A stretch of 64,000 bases of DNA, taken from the NCBI GenBank assembly GCA_044228435.1, contig JBGAUW010000019.1, positions 1-64,000 of the forward strand, in the 5' to 3' direction. The translations under genes and the position numbers were made by a program. This document shows positions 44,243-53,008 of the stretch, in pieces; the first letter of the stretch is position 1; each line of letters begins with the position of its first letter. Below the pieces are notes generated by a model. The model saw nothing but the letters and a program-made list of their open reading frames with translations, ran no database searches and was not told the origin of the DNA. Source of the stretch: Bog-950 sp044228435 (GTDB taxonomy: Bacteria; Bacteroidota; Bacteroidia; Chitinophagales; LD1).

Positions 44243-45046
44243 ATGATCAGCATCTGCCCTTTTATAAATTCTTATGAAAGTGAAGTTTGGGATTATTTAA
44301 GCCGCGTGTTCGGTCATCGCCTAAAGGCATCTGAATTAGGGTTTACTAATGATTTGGTTTTTAGGGTAGTTGATTTCTATGGCGGTAGGCCGGCTTTGTG
44401 CGAGGTATATGCGTTTCACGAAAATGTACACGAAGCCACACGAGGGGCGGATATAGATTTGTTTATTGAAAGTGACAGGCCTGGGTGGTATCATTTCTAC
44501 AAGTTGCAGGCTAAAATGATGAATCATAAAGGCCGTTATCTTGATATTAAACGTTGGGGCGCTTACTCGCAAATGGAAATTCTAATTAACAGTGCGCGCA
44601 GAGAACGCGCAAAAGCCTTGTATTTGTTATATAACGGGCTTACGGCAAATAGCGGAGCCGGTGGAACCACCTGGGGGCTTTCAATTGTAAAAGCCACTGA
44701 AGTTAAACGATTAAGATTGGCCCACAGAAGGGCAGGTCGTTATCCGACAGTAACCTTTAACGACCTGCATCCGTTAGGAATGCAGCCATTCCACGTTTTG
44801 TTTTGCAACATACCTGATGATTATAAACTTGAGCACTTGACAGATGGTAATTCTATATACAAGGGTTACCCATATGTGCGTATACCGGCGACTTCAAAAG
44901 ATACGCATCCCAATCCAGACAATGATACGGGTGACGACGATAATTCAAATACGCAGGAGGATAATAGTGAACAGGTGTCCTACAATCCGGAATGGACTGG
45001 TTTAGGGAGATACCGGATTGTTATAAAATCACACCAACAAGAATAA
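44243..45046 (+). CDS. DUF6615-like putative nuclease
   Basis: The 267 residues start with a helical part (YESEVWDYLSRVFGHRLKASELGFTNDLVF) and then have TRGADIDLFIES...YHFYKLQAKMMN, resembling the E...D...QxK core of PD-(D/E)xK nucleases as seen in DUF6615 proteins. A long C-terminal acidic tail (DTGDDDNSNTQEDNSEQ) follows. It starts 3 bp after hsdS. The family call is by general likeness, so it is moderately sure at best. Confidence 0.6.
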   Translation: MISICPFINSYESEVWDYLSRVFGHRLKASELGFTNDLVFRVVDFYGGRPALCEVYAFHENVHEATRGADIDLFIESDRPGWYHFYKLQAKMMNHKGRYLDIKRWGAYSQMEILINSARRERAKALYLLYNGLTANSGAGGTTWGLSIVKATEVKRLRLAHRRAGRYPTVTFNDLHPLGMQPFHVLFCNIPDDYKLEHLTDGNSIYKGYPYVRIPATSKDTHPNPDNDTGDDDNSNTQEDNSEQVSYNPEWTGLGRYRIVIKSHQQE

Positions 45047-45119
45047 AGTAGCTCAATTTTACTTAGTATGGGTATAAATTCAAACTAATACGTTTAAATT
45101 TGGACACAATAAATAAAGA

Positions 45120-45548
45120 ATGAATACAATAATATCGTTACGCGGTGTTGGTAATAGTGGCAAAACCACTACCATTAGATTGTTACCTCAAATGCTGATA
45201 GCAGCAGGCTACAACGTTGTTAGCAGTAATTACAACCCGGCAGGGGGCGATTTTTTAGCCATATATTCTAAAAACAATAAGCTGATTGGTATTACAAGTT
45301 CGGGTGATACGCACGACCTGGTTTTTGATAATTTATCAACTATGGTAAGTCAAGGCTGCGAAATATGTTTGTGCGCCTGCAGAACATATGACAGGGTACC
45401 ACCGGGAACAAATGCAGCAATAGATTCTTTTACAGCTTACCAACGAATTGATATTGGTAAAACTTCTGTTGCTAACTCAACAAACGAAGCTGCTGCTAAT
45501 ACCGCCGATGCTCGGCGGCTGTTTCAGGAGATAGATTCACGTGTTTAA
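45120..45548 (+). CDS. Small P-loop NTPase (142 aa)
   Basis: A Walker A motif GVGNSGKTTT is at residues 9-18, followed by RLLPQMLIAAGYNVV, as in ParA/kinase-like P-loop proteins. Residues 65-95 have a hydrophobic strand (EICLCACRTYDRVPP) where a Walker B would be expected. Short and unusual. It lies 73 bp after the DUF6615-like gene and 32 bp before the large protein, so it may act with them. Confidence 0.75.
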   Translation: MNTIISLRGVGNSGKTTTIRLLPQMLIAAGYNVVSSNYNPAGGDFLAIYSKNNKLIGITSSGDTHDLVFDNLSTMVSQGCEICLCACRTYDRVPPGTNAAIDSFTAYQRIDIGKTSVANSTNEAAANTADARRLFQEIDSRV

Positions 45549-45580
45549 TATAAGAACGTAAATAAAACCCGCCACCTACT

Positions 45581-47947
45581 ATGAAATTAGGTGTAGAACA
45601 AAGGCTTGCGCCCATAAAAGGCGCCATCTTTACAAATCCTGACTCCAGAAAAAGTTTTAACGAAGCAATGCAGGTATGTTTTTCGTTCTGGGGTGGCATG
45701 TTTTGGCCAATACTACCGTTCCGAAAAAGGTTCTCACTCGATTTTCGGAGAAAGTATCAAACCCATCTAAAGCCTCATGAGTTTTACAAAGGCGCAATAG
45801 ATAATTACGATCCAGATTTTATTCTATTTGATTCATCAATTAAAGTTGAAGACCTAGCCTTTATTATTGGTGAAAGAAAAGCTATTTCCATTAAGGATTT
45901 TATTGATTGCATTGGCCAAGAAAAAATTCCATTTGGTATAACAACAACCGAAGTTTTGCGAGATATTATAGAAAAGGAATTTAAATATGTAAGAATCGAC
46001 TCGCTGAACATCGTTCTACCCAAATCCCAAACTCAAAACACATATTTAACATCTCTTGTAGGTAAGATGCTACCCACAGTAGAAAAAAGTGCGAATCTTC
46101 TATTACAGGATAGGAAAATTTCAAAAACTGTAAACATTAAAACCGCATTTGAGCAAGATTATTGGCGTAATTCTATAAATATACTTGACCTGAATTTTCA
46201 CAGCATTCAGACTCACGGAAGAAGATTCTGGGAAAGACAACAAACATTGTTTTTGATTGACACTCAAAGCATAGAAGACTTAGTCAACTTTTGGAATTTG
46301 CGTGCTTTAGGCTGGAATATTAAGCCCATTCCATTCGACCAACTTAATACCGAAGAAATTACAAACTTCTTGCGTCATTATTGTCAAGCTATTGCGAAAG
46401 ACCAATCGCAAATGCTTTCTTTTATTGCAGGCTTTACCATATCGAAGAAATCATTTAGTGAATTTCAGAGTTTACTTGGCAGCATTCTATCCGAAGGCAA
46501 AACAGGAAAGATACCCGCTTTTCAACCTTGGTTTCCCCGTTTCTGGGAGGATGCAGAGGTTGGGCAATATGATAAAACTAATTGTCCGTATCTGGAGGTG
46601 GTAAACAATCATGAAGTAATAGAAGACGATGAAAAACATTTTCGATTTGCGGCTATAAAACCGCCTTTTGATCTTGATAACTACCGAGGTAGTGAGATGA
46701 AGTATAAAATCTTAATTAACTATTCCTCGTATGATCTTGAAAGCAGCGTTCCTACAACAATATTTGGCATAGAGGCTAAAGATTGGATTTCCATATCTCA
46801 TACCACTAGTTTTAGAGAGCATTGGAGAATTTCCAAATCAGGAATATTGTTCTATTGTTCATCAACTGATGAAAGCATCTCATTTTCACTGCCGGAGAGT
46901 GTTTCCTTTTTTAAAAAATACTTTTCGCGCAAAGGCTTTGCGCTTGAGGAACTTCCAGCTGGAAAACTTTCTAAGGAACTTATAAAAAATCTTAGGGGAG
47001 AATGGGGAGCGCAAATCTTGATGTCAAAGCCGGCAATGGAAATACTTTTGAACTTTGAAGATGGTAATACGATTGCGTTTGAGAACCTAATAGGAATGAT
47101 CAAAAAGCACAAACCCAATAGCTTCGACAAGAACCCAGAGAAATTTATCGATCATCTTCTTGACCGTAAAGTTATTGAACTTGGCGTGACGATTCAATGC
47201 AAAATATGTAATCAAAGATCATTTTATTATCCCAGTGTATTGAGTGATAGATCGGTAAAATGCAATATCTGTCAAAACTCTTTTGAAATACCTCAAAATG
47301 ATCCTAAAAATGATTATAAGTGGAGCTATCGGGGATTAGGCCCATTTTCGAGAAACAATAAAGTAAGTGGTTTACTTTGTCAAATTAGCGCGCTACGATT
47401 TTTTTCTGAAGAATTTGCATCTTCTCATTTCGGGAGTATCTCTTCACTGATGAACTTTGGTCTTCGTCAAAAAAAAGAATTTGAACAGGAAATTGACTTA
47501 GCAGTGTTACTAAGAGATAAATCCAATTTTGACGAAGTACCCGATCTCATTTTCTGTGAGTGTAAGACTTATAAGAAATTCAATGAAGAAGATATTGAAA
47601 GAATGAAGAAAATAGGTATGGCGTTTCCCAGAGCAATACTTGCTTTTTGCACGTTAAATGACGAATTAGATAAAAACGAGAAAAGGTTGATTTCTAAGTT
47701 GTCAAAATACTTTCAAAAAGGGTATGGTTCACGGCCCGTGAATCCGATACTAATCTTAACTGCAAGTGAACTAATACCTGAGGAGCTGTGGAGGCCTTAT
47801 AAAGCATTTGGTGAAATCCATACTTTTGCCAAACATAATGATTGGTTAGGGAACTTTTGTAACATGACAGTTAAGCACTATTTGGGCATAAAAACGTGGA
47901 GTGAAATATCGATGGAAAAGTGGCAGAAGCAAAACAAGCGGAATTAG
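45581..47947 (+). CDS. Large protein with zinc ribbon and nuclease-like C-terminus, unknown family
   Basis: The 788 residues have no domain I can name in the first 530. At about 539-570 there is a CKIC ... CNIC zinc ribbon. At about 635-665 the segment KKEFEQEIDLAVLLRDKSNFDEVPDLIFCECKTYKK has a D...ECK pattern like a PD-(D/E)xK nuclease core. An N-terminal GAIFTNPDSRKSFNEAM and a FWGGMFWPILPFR segment are conserved-looking. A cytoplasmic effector or sensor of a defence system is the best guess. A 188-bp gap follows before the SIR2 operon. Confidence 0.65.
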   Translation: MKLGVEQRLAPIKGAIFTNPDSRKSFNEAMQVCFSFWGGMFWPILPFRKRFSLDFRRKYQTHLKPHEFYKGAIDNYDPDFILFDSSIKVEDLAFIIGERKAISIKDFIDCIGQEKIPFGITTTEVLRDIIEKEFKYVRIDSLNIVLPKSQTQNTYLTSLVGKMLPTVEKSANLLLQDRKISKTVNIKTAFEQDYWRNSINILDLNFHSIQTHGRRFWERQQTLFLIDTQSIEDLVNFWNLRALGWNIKPIPFDQLNTEEITNFLRHYCQAIAKDQSQMLSFIAGFTISKKSFSEFQSLLGSILSEGKTGKIPAFQPWFPRFWEDAEVGQYDKTNCPYLEVVNNHEVIEDDEKHFRFAAIKPPFDLDNYRGSEMKYKILINYSSYDLESSVPTTIFGIEAKDWISISHTTSFREHWRISKSGILFYCSSTDESISFSLPESVSFFKKYFSRKGFALEELPAGKLSKELIKNLRGEWGAQILMSKPAMEILLNFEDGNTIAFENLIGMIKKHKPNSFDKNPEKFIDHLLDRKVIELGVTIQCKICNQRSFYYPSVLSDRSVKCNICQNSFEIPQNDPKNDYKWSYRGLGPFSRNNKVSGLLCQISALRFFSEEFASSHFGSISSLMNFGLRQKKEFEQEIDLAVLLRDKSNFDEVPDLIFCECKTYKKFNEEDIERMKKIGMAFPRAILAFCTLNDELDKNEKRLISKLSKYFQKGYGSRPVNPILILTASELIPEELWRPYKAFGEIHTFAKHNDWLGNFCNMTVKHYLGIKTWSEISMEKWQKQNKRN

Positions 47948-48135
47948 ATTCACAGGCCAAAGTCTTAAATCGGAAATAGCCGGGTTTTGAAAGATCTATT
48001 TTGGGTCTTCCGATGGCGCCAACCCGCGTCGGAGTTATTTTTTGTATCTATTGTATAAGAATTATATATTAGACGTAGAACAATCTGGATAAGTTCAGGA
48101 TATTAGAGATTTACTAATCCCATTAACAAATTCCC

Positions 48136-51100
48136 ATGACTAACTCTCAAAATCAATTTAGCCCTTTGGAAGCGGTTATAAATGGTGGCAATGCCATACT
48201 TATCCTTGGAGCGGGATTCTCGGCAGGATTGAAAAATCGTTTAGGTCAATCGATGCCCCTTTCGGTGGAATTAGCAACTAAAATTGCTCAATATCTCAAA
48301 ATAGAAGGAAATGCCTCTCCAAATTTACAAGAAGCTTATGACTATTTGCGGCAACAACCTATTTCCAGTATAAATGACTTTCTGGAGGGCCAGTTATTAG
48401 TGGATGAAATACCTGATGAGAAGGACTATTATCATAACCTGCTGCATTTTAATTGGAGAAGGATTTACACGCTTAATTTTGACAATGTCCTTGATTTACT
48501 TGTAAACAAAACCAGTAAAGGCTTTAATGCAAGTATTTATGGGAAACATAACGTTGTCAGCGATAGTGACCGGATAGTATATCTACATGGGAAATTACCC
48601 ATTACAAGTAATATTGATGATTTAATCGTTACGCGCAAAAAATATTCAGCATTAGAACGAAATGTTCAAATGCTGAAGTTGGCTGAAGAGTTCGTTCAAT
48701 ATCCAGTTATAATTGTAGGTAGTAAAATGTGGGAAGGCGACTTTGATGATTCTTTAGCTCTGTTTATAGACGGCGTTGTTAAAAGCAAAAGAACACAACC
48801 TGGCTTTTTTCTTAACCACAAAATTGATGTTGTGGAATCTAATAATTGGAAGCGAAATCACAACATCGATACAATAGAGACTAACGCAGCCGAATTCTTA
48901 CAGTGGTTAGGCAGCTTGAAACCAGACGCAAAATTGATTTCCGCAAAGGAAGAAGTGCATGATTTTGTGAGAGAAAAATATCTTGATATCAGCAAATTTG
49001 TTGACGAAGAATTTAGTGACGATTCCATCCTGAAATATTCTCATTTGTTTAAGTTAATCGCAAACGACAACTCCACTCTACATAAGACCGATAACCTATT
49101 TAGTCATTTTACAAAGATAATTTTCGCAGACGATGGGGTGGAAGAGCCGCTTCTGATAAAGGGCTTACCGAATAGTGGGAAATCTACTTTCTTAATAATA
49201 TTATACCACTATATAAAAACACATGTAAAGAATTGGATTCCTATCTACATTGACTTCAAGCCATATCATGCCTTCGAAAATGACACCGACGCAATGCAGT
49301 CGTTAAAGGATCATGTTAGAAAACTTAACGAGATTATACTAAAATCAAATCTTAAGGAGAAGACCTTATTGCTATTAGATGGGATCGATGATAATTATAT
49401 ATATACGATAAATCGAACCAGAGAATTTGAGAGTTTTGTAAAAGCGAATCTTTTATATAAAAAAAGGATTGTAGGACTGGGCATTAGTCTAACAGGTAAA
49501 GACGCAGATGCTGATTCCCAATTGGATGAGATATGTCTTGCAAATATCTCGGTTCACAATCCACAACATAAAGACTTCATTAAATCTTACTCGGAGATAG
49601 CCACCCTTCGCAAACGAAAAACTATACCATCTTTCAATGCTAATGACTTGGAGAAATATTTATTAAAACGAATAAAGGATTTCAATCTTCAGCGAATAGA
49701 TTTCTTTATGTTATCAATGCTAACTGAATATCAAGGAAGGAAGTCAGATCACGCAAAAAACGTCTTTGAGTTCTACAAAAGCTACTGTCTTTCTGCAGCA
49801 AGCATCGATAACAATACTCTACTTAAAGCGCTAGCTTCAGTTTATGACTTGTATATTAAGAAAGCGGAGATTTCATTAAATAGGAATATTCAGCAGCTTA
49901 TTTGGAAGCATTATTCTTTTCGGGATTTTTTAATTGCATATTTTACGGTGGAGCAGCTTAAATCCGCGACCCCTTCTATATTTACTAATTTTAAGGTTTA
50001 CACTAGTGAAATAAATAATTTTTGCAAGGAGATAATCAATTCAGATGTTGGTTTACAACAGTTGATTTTGGATAAGATTAAATTCAATTATGATAAGGCT
50101 GATTTAGGGGCGAAAACACATTTTTGTTATTTATTAGGCCGCTTTTCCGATCGATATTGCAAGAAAGAGGCTTTGGCATTTTTAAACGTTATATATAATA
50201 AGGAGCGTATTTTCAATAAGAGAAATGAAAGAGACAAGCGGCAACTTCTCTATTACAGAACAGTTTATATCAGTGCTATCTATTTGGGAGATTCTAATAA
50301 GAATTCAGAGTATCTTAACCTGCTCACTACTTATGAACATTGGAATAATATAAATAGAGGATTTCATCGTGAATACTATGGAGACCGGCCTTTCGAACCC
50401 GGTTTGGATACACTTACCTACGAAGACGATGAGAATGAATCTTATGATAATACTTTTACTCGACTATACCAAAAGATAAAGGACGCTATCAGATCTGGAC
50501 ATGGGTATACGCTTTATGATATAGAACTTTATACTCTATGTAGCCTTGTTCAACATCGAAATGTGTTAGGCAACCCCCATTATAGCAACGAAAAGAAGCA
50601 ACAATTAAGTGAAATTATTGCCAAAGGGAAACGCCTTATTAGATGTGCCCATTTAAGGGAATTTGTCGACTTTATGACGGAAGAACTTGAAATAAAGAAG
50701 CACTCTATCAAAGGATATCATTTAGTCCGGTTGCTAAATATCAAATCCGAAAAAAGAATGGGATGGGTTAGAAGAAGCGAGGAACCCGGTGAGATACCCG
50801 TAATATATCCTGAAAGTGTCGCCAGCCACATTTACGGTGCGTATGTAATTGCCAAATTTTGTCTCCCGGATGAACTATCTTCGGAAATTGAAGGTTATAA
50901 AGCATACAACAAGTTTAAAATTTTGGAGATGTTACTGATTCATGACATTGCAGAGGCTATTACCGGTGATATCCCCTATGGAGAAAAAGGGGAAGAGGAA
51001 ATTGCTTTAGAACGCAAGGTGATCCGGAATATCGCATTCCTTAGCTCCTATTTCCCAGGATCGTCTGTCCGCCGCATCAAAACTTTGTTTGAAAAAATTG

Positions 51101-51309
51101 AAGACCATAACAGTAACGATATAAATGTGCGAATTGCTAAGGACATAGATAAGTTAGATAATTTTGTTCAGTTATACATTTACCATTTTGACAAAAAAGA
51201 ACTTCGGACTGAAACCTTTCTTGATTGGAAAGATAAGCTGTATGAACGGTTACAAACTGAAATTGGCCGAGAAATCGCCTCTTATATAATAGATTATTAT
51301 CAAGCCTAA
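48136..51309 (+). CDS. SIR2-STAND NTPase-HD (HDDC2/YfbR-like) fusion
   Basis: The 1057 residues have three recognisable parts. (1) SIR2-like domain, about 10-260: GAGFS (25-29), TLNFD with Asn114 and LHGK with His151, the NAD-binding and catalytic residues. (2) STAND-type NTPase from about 320: Walker A GLPNSGKST (343-351) and Walker B LLLLDGIDD (Asp415), then helical repeats to about 850. (3) HD domain at about 870-1050: KRMGWVRRSEEP, SHIYGAYV (His898), HDIAEAITGD (His936, Asp937), DIDKLD (1003-1008), closest to HDDC2/YfbR 5'-deoxynucleotidases. SIR2-STAND proteins (as in Avs5/AVAST type V) act in phage defence through NAD depletion; the added HD domain is unusual. It starts an operon with 51316 and 52273. 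Confidence 0.92.
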   Translation: MTNSQNQFSPLEAVINGGNAILILGAGFSAGLKNRLGQSMPLSVELATKIAQYLKIEGNASPNLQEAYDYLRQQPISSINDFLEGQLLVDEIPDEKDYYHNLLHFNWRRIYTLNFDNVLDLLVNKTSKGFNASIYGKHNVVSDSDRIVYLHGKLPITSNIDDLIVTRKKYSALERNVQMLKLAEEFVQYPVIIVGSKMWEGDFDDSLALFIDGVVKSKRTQPGFFLNHKIDVVESNNWKRNHNIDTIETNAAEFLQWLGSLKPDAKLISAKEEVHDFVREKYLDISKFVDEEFSDDSILKYSHLFKLIANDNSTLHKTDNLFSHFTKIIFADDGVEEPLLIKGLPNSGKSTFLIILYHYIKTHVKNWIPIYIDFKPYHAFENDTDAMQSLKDHVRKLNEIILKSNLKEKTLLLLDGIDDNYIYTINRTREFESFVKANLLYKKRIVGLGISLTGKDADADSQLDEICLANISVHNPQHKDFIKSYSEIATLRKRKTIPSFNANDLEKYLLKRIKDFNLQRIDFFMLSMLTEYQGRKSDHAKNVFEFYKSYCLSAASIDNNTLLKALASVYDLYIKKAEISLNRNIQQLIWKHYSFRDFLIAYFTVEQLKSATPSIFTNFKVYTSEINNFCKEIINSDVGLQQLILDKIKFNYDKADLGAKTHFCYLLGRFSDRYCKKEALAFLNVIYNKERIFNKRNERDKRQLLYYRTVYISAIYLGDSNKNSEYLNLLTTYEHWNNINRGFHREYYGDRPFEPGLDTLTYEDDENESYDNTFTRLYQKIKDAIRSGHGYTLYDIELYTLCSLVQHRNVLGNPHYSNEKKQQLSEIIAKGKRLIRCAHLREFVDFMTEELEIKKHSIKGYHLVRLLNIKSEKRMGWVRRSEEPGEIPVIYPESVASHIYGAYVIAKFCLPDELSSEIEGYKAYNKFKILEMLLIHDIAEAITGDIPYGEKGEEEIALERKVIRNIAFLSSYFPGSSVRRIKTLFEKIEDHNSNDINVRIAKDIDKLDNFVQLYIYHFDKKELRTETFLDWKDKLYERLQTEIGREIASYIIDYYQA

Positions 51310-51315
51310 ATTTAC

Positions 51316-52266
51316 ATGTATTCTATTTTCGATTCTAACTCTTACAGATATTGGGTTCGCGATAAAAATTACTCCGAGTACAGTGCTGACATAGCTTTGA
51401 TGCGGCAGAGCGAGTCCGTAATTCAAATTAAACCCGTACAGAATATTGTTGTTTTGGTCGAGTTAATGAAGCATTTGGTGAATCCCTTGGATCCTAACTT
51501 TAACGAATGCATAAATGCCATCACAGCAGCAGTTCTTCATTGCCAAACAATAGGAAATGATAAGAAATCTGTAACATTTGTTCCAGGCATAGACTATGCG
51601 ATTTATCTTGAAATACATCAAAAGCTGCCAGCAAATAGCGACTATGAAAATAGCGTGCTGACCTTGGCTATTGAAATTGCGGAAAAAGTAAAGCACGGAG
51701 ATACTATAAATTCGCTATTGGGACCTCTCAAAATAAATTTAAATAACGAACTCCAAAACAGAACTAATTTTTATAATAGTATAGTCGCCTCTTTAAAGAT
51801 GATTGACCCCAAATGCACGGGGTTTGAGGATTTTCTCAAAGATAAAGTGGATAGAACTAACTTCCTTCGAATCTTAAGGCGAAAAGACTTTTACAAGGTT
51901 GCAGCTTTTAGTAAAATAAGTCGGATTGCAACGCCGGTTCTACCCGTTACCTTATCGGAAGCCGAATTTGACAGAATTGCTCAAAAATTCGCACCGGCAG
52001 TTGATTTTGAAAGGAAATTTTGGGAAAAGCTGGCGAATGGTATTGCAATCCAGGATGGGTCGCATAAAGAAATCAATACTCTTTATGATATTATGATTCT
52101 TATCGGAGGCCTGATTTCTTATCCAGATTCAATCTTTGTGACTCGCGAAAAACAGATAATAGACAGCTTCAAGAAAGGAGGTATGTCTCATAAGGTGATG
52201 GATTTGCCCTCGTATTTAGCCCATTTAAAACTTTCCTCAATTCAACTTAAGCGATACAATATCTAA
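51316..52266 (+). CDS. PIN-like domain protein of the SIR2-STAND-HD operon
   Basis: The start lies 6 bp after the fusion gene. The 316 residues begin MYSIFDSNSYRYWVRD, where Asp6 and Asn8 match the D-x-N-x-YR start of PIN-type RNases. LVELMKHL (Glu49) and TLYDIMILI (Asp258), followed by SIFVTREKQI, fit the remaining acidic residues of a divergent PIN fold. The middle part is helical. If right it would be an RNase effector or toxin. The likeness is by layout only. Confidence 0.5.
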   Translation: MYSIFDSNSYRYWVRDKNYSEYSADIALMRQSESVIQIKPVQNIVVLVELMKHLVNPLDPNFNECINAITAAVLHCQTIGNDKKSVTFVPGIDYAIYLEIHQKLPANSDYENSVLTLAIEIAEKVKHGDTINSLLGPLKINLNNELQNRTNFYNSIVASLKMIDPKCTGFEDFLKDKVDRTNFLRILRRKDFYKVAAFSKISRIATPVLPVTLSEAEFDRIAQKFAPAVDFERKFWEKLANGIAIQDGSHKEINTLYDIMILIGGLISYPDSIFVTREKQIIDSFKKGGMSHKVMDLPSYLAHLKLSSIQLKRYNI

Positions 52267-52272
52267 TCTGCT

Positions 52273-52938
52273 GTGAAAATTGTTATCTGGAATGTTGGTA
52301 GGCCCAGTAAACGCCTGACATCAGCTATAAATCAAAAGTTAACTGGGGTTAGCGCCGATATAATAGTCTTAACAGAAACTAACGCTAATATTTATCCCGA
52401 AGGTGAATACTTCCACGTTGTTTCCAAAGGGTTACAAAGTGTAACGGACGGTATAAAATATACTCCTTTCGAAATAAGAGTTTCGGTTTACTGCAAATAT
52501 CCTATGGTAAACCAACATGCCGTATTTAATCCTCAAACGGCACTATGCATGGACTTTCAAACGCCTCTTGGTTTGCTCACAGTATATTCGACTATATTGG
52601 GTATACGCGGCGGAACATTTCCCACTTTTAAAACAGAGTTAAAGGAGCATATTACGGATTTTGAAAAATTATTTAGAGATAGGAATGTTTGTTTGATTGG
52701 TGACCTCAATACAACGTTTACTGGTAGAGTTTATCCCAGTTATTATGCTCGACAAACTTTAGAAGCAGTTTTTGAAAAGTTTACTATGATTAACCTAACA
52801 CAAAACATAGATAACTGTGTTGACCAAATCGTGATTTCGAAAGATTTTCTCAGCAATAACAAGTTTACCATTTCAACTTGGAATGATGATAAAAAACTGA
52901 GTGACCATATTGGAATAATGGTTGACATCGATCTTTAA
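52273..52938 (+). CDS. Endonuclease/exonuclease/phosphatase (EEP) family protein
   Basis: GTG start, 6 bp after the previous stop. The 221 residues carry the EEP active site: WNVG (Asn7), LTETN (Glu35), GDLN (Asp144, Asn146) and SDH (His212), with CVDQIVISKDF. The family hydrolyses phosphodiester or phosphate bonds with Mg2+ and includes DNases and phosphatases. Its place as the last gene of the SIR2-STAND-HD operon suggests an accessory effector or a control enzyme. A 70-bp gap leads to hsdR. Confidence 0.88.
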   Translation: MKIVIWNVGRPSKRLTSAINQKLTGVSADIIVLTETNANIYPEGEYFHVVSKGLQSVTDGIKYTPFEIRVSVYCKYPMVNQHAVFNPQTALCMDFQTPLGLLTVYSTILGIRGGTFPTFKTELKEHITDFEKLFRDRNVCLIGDLNTTFTGRVYPSYYARQTLEAVFEKFTMINLTQNIDNCVDQIVISKDFLSNNKFTISTWNDDKKLSDHIGIMVDIDL

Positions 52939-53008
52939 AAACCACGGTTTTTATATCTTACCATTATAATATTTACCAAAACCTTATCTTTCCTCCCTTT
53001 ACGGACCC

